Origin: Corbicula japonica
Lineage: Eukaryota; Mollusca; Bivalvia; Venerida; Cyrenidae
Length of the DNA: 64,000 nucleotides
NCBI GenBank assembly: GCA_038501625.1
Contig: JAZAYU010000061.1
Location: 3,832,303 to 3,896,302 of the forward strand
Reading direction: 5' to 3'
The position numbers and the translations under genes are program-made. A model generated the notes under the pieces. That model ran no database searches. It saw only the letters and a list, made by a program, of their open reading frames with translations, and had not been told where the DNA came from. Shown in pieces: positions 56,001 through 59,000 of the stretch. Each line of letters starts with the position of its first letter. Position 1 is the first letter of the stretch.

Positions 56001-59000
56001 GTGTCTAAGGAGGAAAGGGTTAAAGGACTCCAGCTGTACTTAGCAACATGATGATAGCTTAACCCTTCAATCCATAGATTCTGGCTAATATAACTGTATC
56101 CCATAGAGGGGAGGGTTAAAGAATGCCACTCATCTAATGACACTCATGCCACACTGAAATTACAGTTTATTAATCAAAATATAGGGACTTTAGGAGACTA
56201 TATCCTTGTTAGAAAACCTCTTGCTTTTAAAAAAAATTAATTTAAAAAGTGTAATATTTCACAGTCAATGTTTTTGTGTTTAGGATCCATGGTTGTAAAT
56301 GAAGGACCTGCGTACACTGGTGAGTCGCCTGGATATTTCACCGGTCTTGACCTTGGAGGCAAGATGTACATCGGCTCTGTTCCAGAGTTCAACAACATCC
56401 CAAGAGTTGCAGGATTCCGAGAGGGCTTTGTAGGTAAGTTGTGACAAACTGCGCATTCAGCAAAAAAAACTATCATTGTTTATAGCATGTTGTCTTATCT
56501 GTTTATACTACATGTTATAGAGAATTCAACTTGCTAAATACTTAATATTATTATTCTGCCAAAAAAATCCTTAGATTTGATTGGATAATTATCTGTTGAT
56601 GAAAGCCTGTTTTTTAGATAGGCTGTAAATACTGATGCTTGAGCCTAAATTTCCCCCTCTTGGGTCCCATCTTTTGTTTTGTCCACTATTTTGTTTTGAA
56701 TTTTAAGAAAAACGTGTTTTAAGATAAATATCAAATTGATCAACCATGGAAGCTCTATAGTAGTGACATCACACAGATAAAATAATCATGTAATTCAGAA
56801 AAATTTGGGTTTCTGATTTGAGAAATACGACATTCAAAATAAATCAATACATATAGTGAGTTTAACCCTTTCCCCAATAGATACACTTTTATTGCATGGG
56901 TGAACAGTTTAGATCCAGATCAGCTGGCACATTCGTGCCGTCTGATCAGGATCTAAACTATTTGCTTTTTGATTTGTTAGGTTATCCCTGACCAAAATGC
57001 AACCAGTGCAGATCCTGATCAAATGGCACGGATGTGCCGGCTGATCTGGATCTAAAGTGGTCGCACATGTGTAAAAAGGCGTATAAATGGAGTAAAGGGA
57101 TAAAAAAAAAATAATTGGTGTCATGACAGGGCATGTGAGGATATATTGCTGGTCTACTCTCCTGAGCTGCAGCTTTCTCTCACCTGCTTTGGTAATAAGA
57201 CACTGTCAAGAACCAAAATCAAAATATAATATGTTTTAAAGTATAGAAAGAAAGGTAAATAGCTGAAAACTTGGTGCAGATTGGAGTGGATTGAATTCTG
57301 TATTACAGGCAGTGTGAGTGAGGTGAAGCTGAAGGGTATAGACTTGAACCTGGGTGCTGATGCTCTGGAGATCGTGGGAGTGGAACCATACAATGCCTGT
57401 AGGAACCAGCCTTGTGCTAATGGAGGCAGCTGTGTCCCAGCTAATGTCAGAAATGGCTACAGATGCATGTGTGCTCAGGGATTCACGGGTGCCAGGTGTC
57501 AGGAGACAGGAGAAAGGTGTTACCAAGGTAAGTGACTGTATCCCGGCTTATTTCAGGTAAGATAATACACTCTAACCACTCTAACGCAATATAAGTAGAA
57601 AAGTGAAATACATATCAGGAATTTCCACACCCAGAATACAGAGTTTCCCCACACAGCCAAAGTGTAGAGAGAAAATGAGAGCATTGGTTTGTAAAATGAT
57701 ATTATTATTAAATGATATAAGAAGATGTTATCTTCATGGATCAGGCTTTACAACTTTATTTTTTTTCTTCATGTGTTTTATTATTAGAGAAGTGAATGAC
57801 GGCCTTTTTTTTACTTTTAAAAGACATCATAATCTACAATAATTGCGTAGATGTTAATTTTCAATTTAAGTGTTTCCTTTTGATTACTGTAGGTGCCTGT
57901 GGACCCCAGGGTAGGTGCTACAATCTGGAGGGTAGATCAGGCTTCCGATGCATCTGTCCCCTAGGCAAGACTGGAGCTGGATGTCAGGCTGGTACGTACT
58001 GTGTCAGGGATCAGTTCCGTAGAAAATATTTGAACTTGTTGCTAATTAAATGGAAAACTAAAGTTGTCCGATATTTGATCTCAAGATATGAAGGCATGCA
58101 CCATACATTAAGTTATGAAATCTTTTCTCAAGATTATAAAACTGAGAATGGAGACCAATCGCAGAACTTGGCAATCTGATTGGTTGAAATTGAGCACAGT
58201 CTCAGAACTGATCAGTGCTCAAGGTTATAAAACTGAGCATGGAAACCAGTCTCAAATCTCAAGCATCTGATTGGCTGAAATTGTGAATGGCTGCCATTTC
58301 AGCCAATCAGATGCTTGATATTTGAGACTGGTTTCCAATCTCAGTTTTATAATATTCAGCTCAGTTTTGCCCATTAATTTCCTTTCTCAGTTTTATAATC
58401 TTCAGCTCAGTTTTGCACATTAATTATAAAAACTTTTTTATGCCCCTGCCATGAAATGGCGGAAGGGCATATAGTGTTTACCCTGTCCGTGTGTGTGTCA
58501 GTATGTCGGTGTGTGTGTGTGTTGTCCGGGCTGTAACTTTGTTCTGAATAGAGTGATTTCAAAATCACTTGGCACTAATGTTCACCATGATTAGGCAGTG
58601 TGTCGTGTACAATACCCAATTCTGTAGGTCCAAGGTCAAGGTCACTGTTACTAAAAATAGAATTTTCTTGTCCATGCTATAACTTTGTTATTTCTTATTG
58701 GATTTTAAAATAACTTGGTAAAAATTATGACCATATCAAGACAGTGTGTTGCGTATAATACCTATGCCTTTAGCTCCTAGTTCAAGGTCACTGTTATAAA
58801 AATAGAATTTTCTTGTCTGGGCTGTTACTTTCTTAGGAATAGAGTGATTTCAAAATAACTTGGCATAAATGTTCACCATTACAAGGCAGTGTGTTGCATA
58901 CCATGCCCATGCTTGTTGGTCCAAGGTCAAGGTCATTGTAACTAAAAATAGATTTGTCTTGTCCGGGCTATAACTTACTTGTAAATGAAGGAATTTCAAA

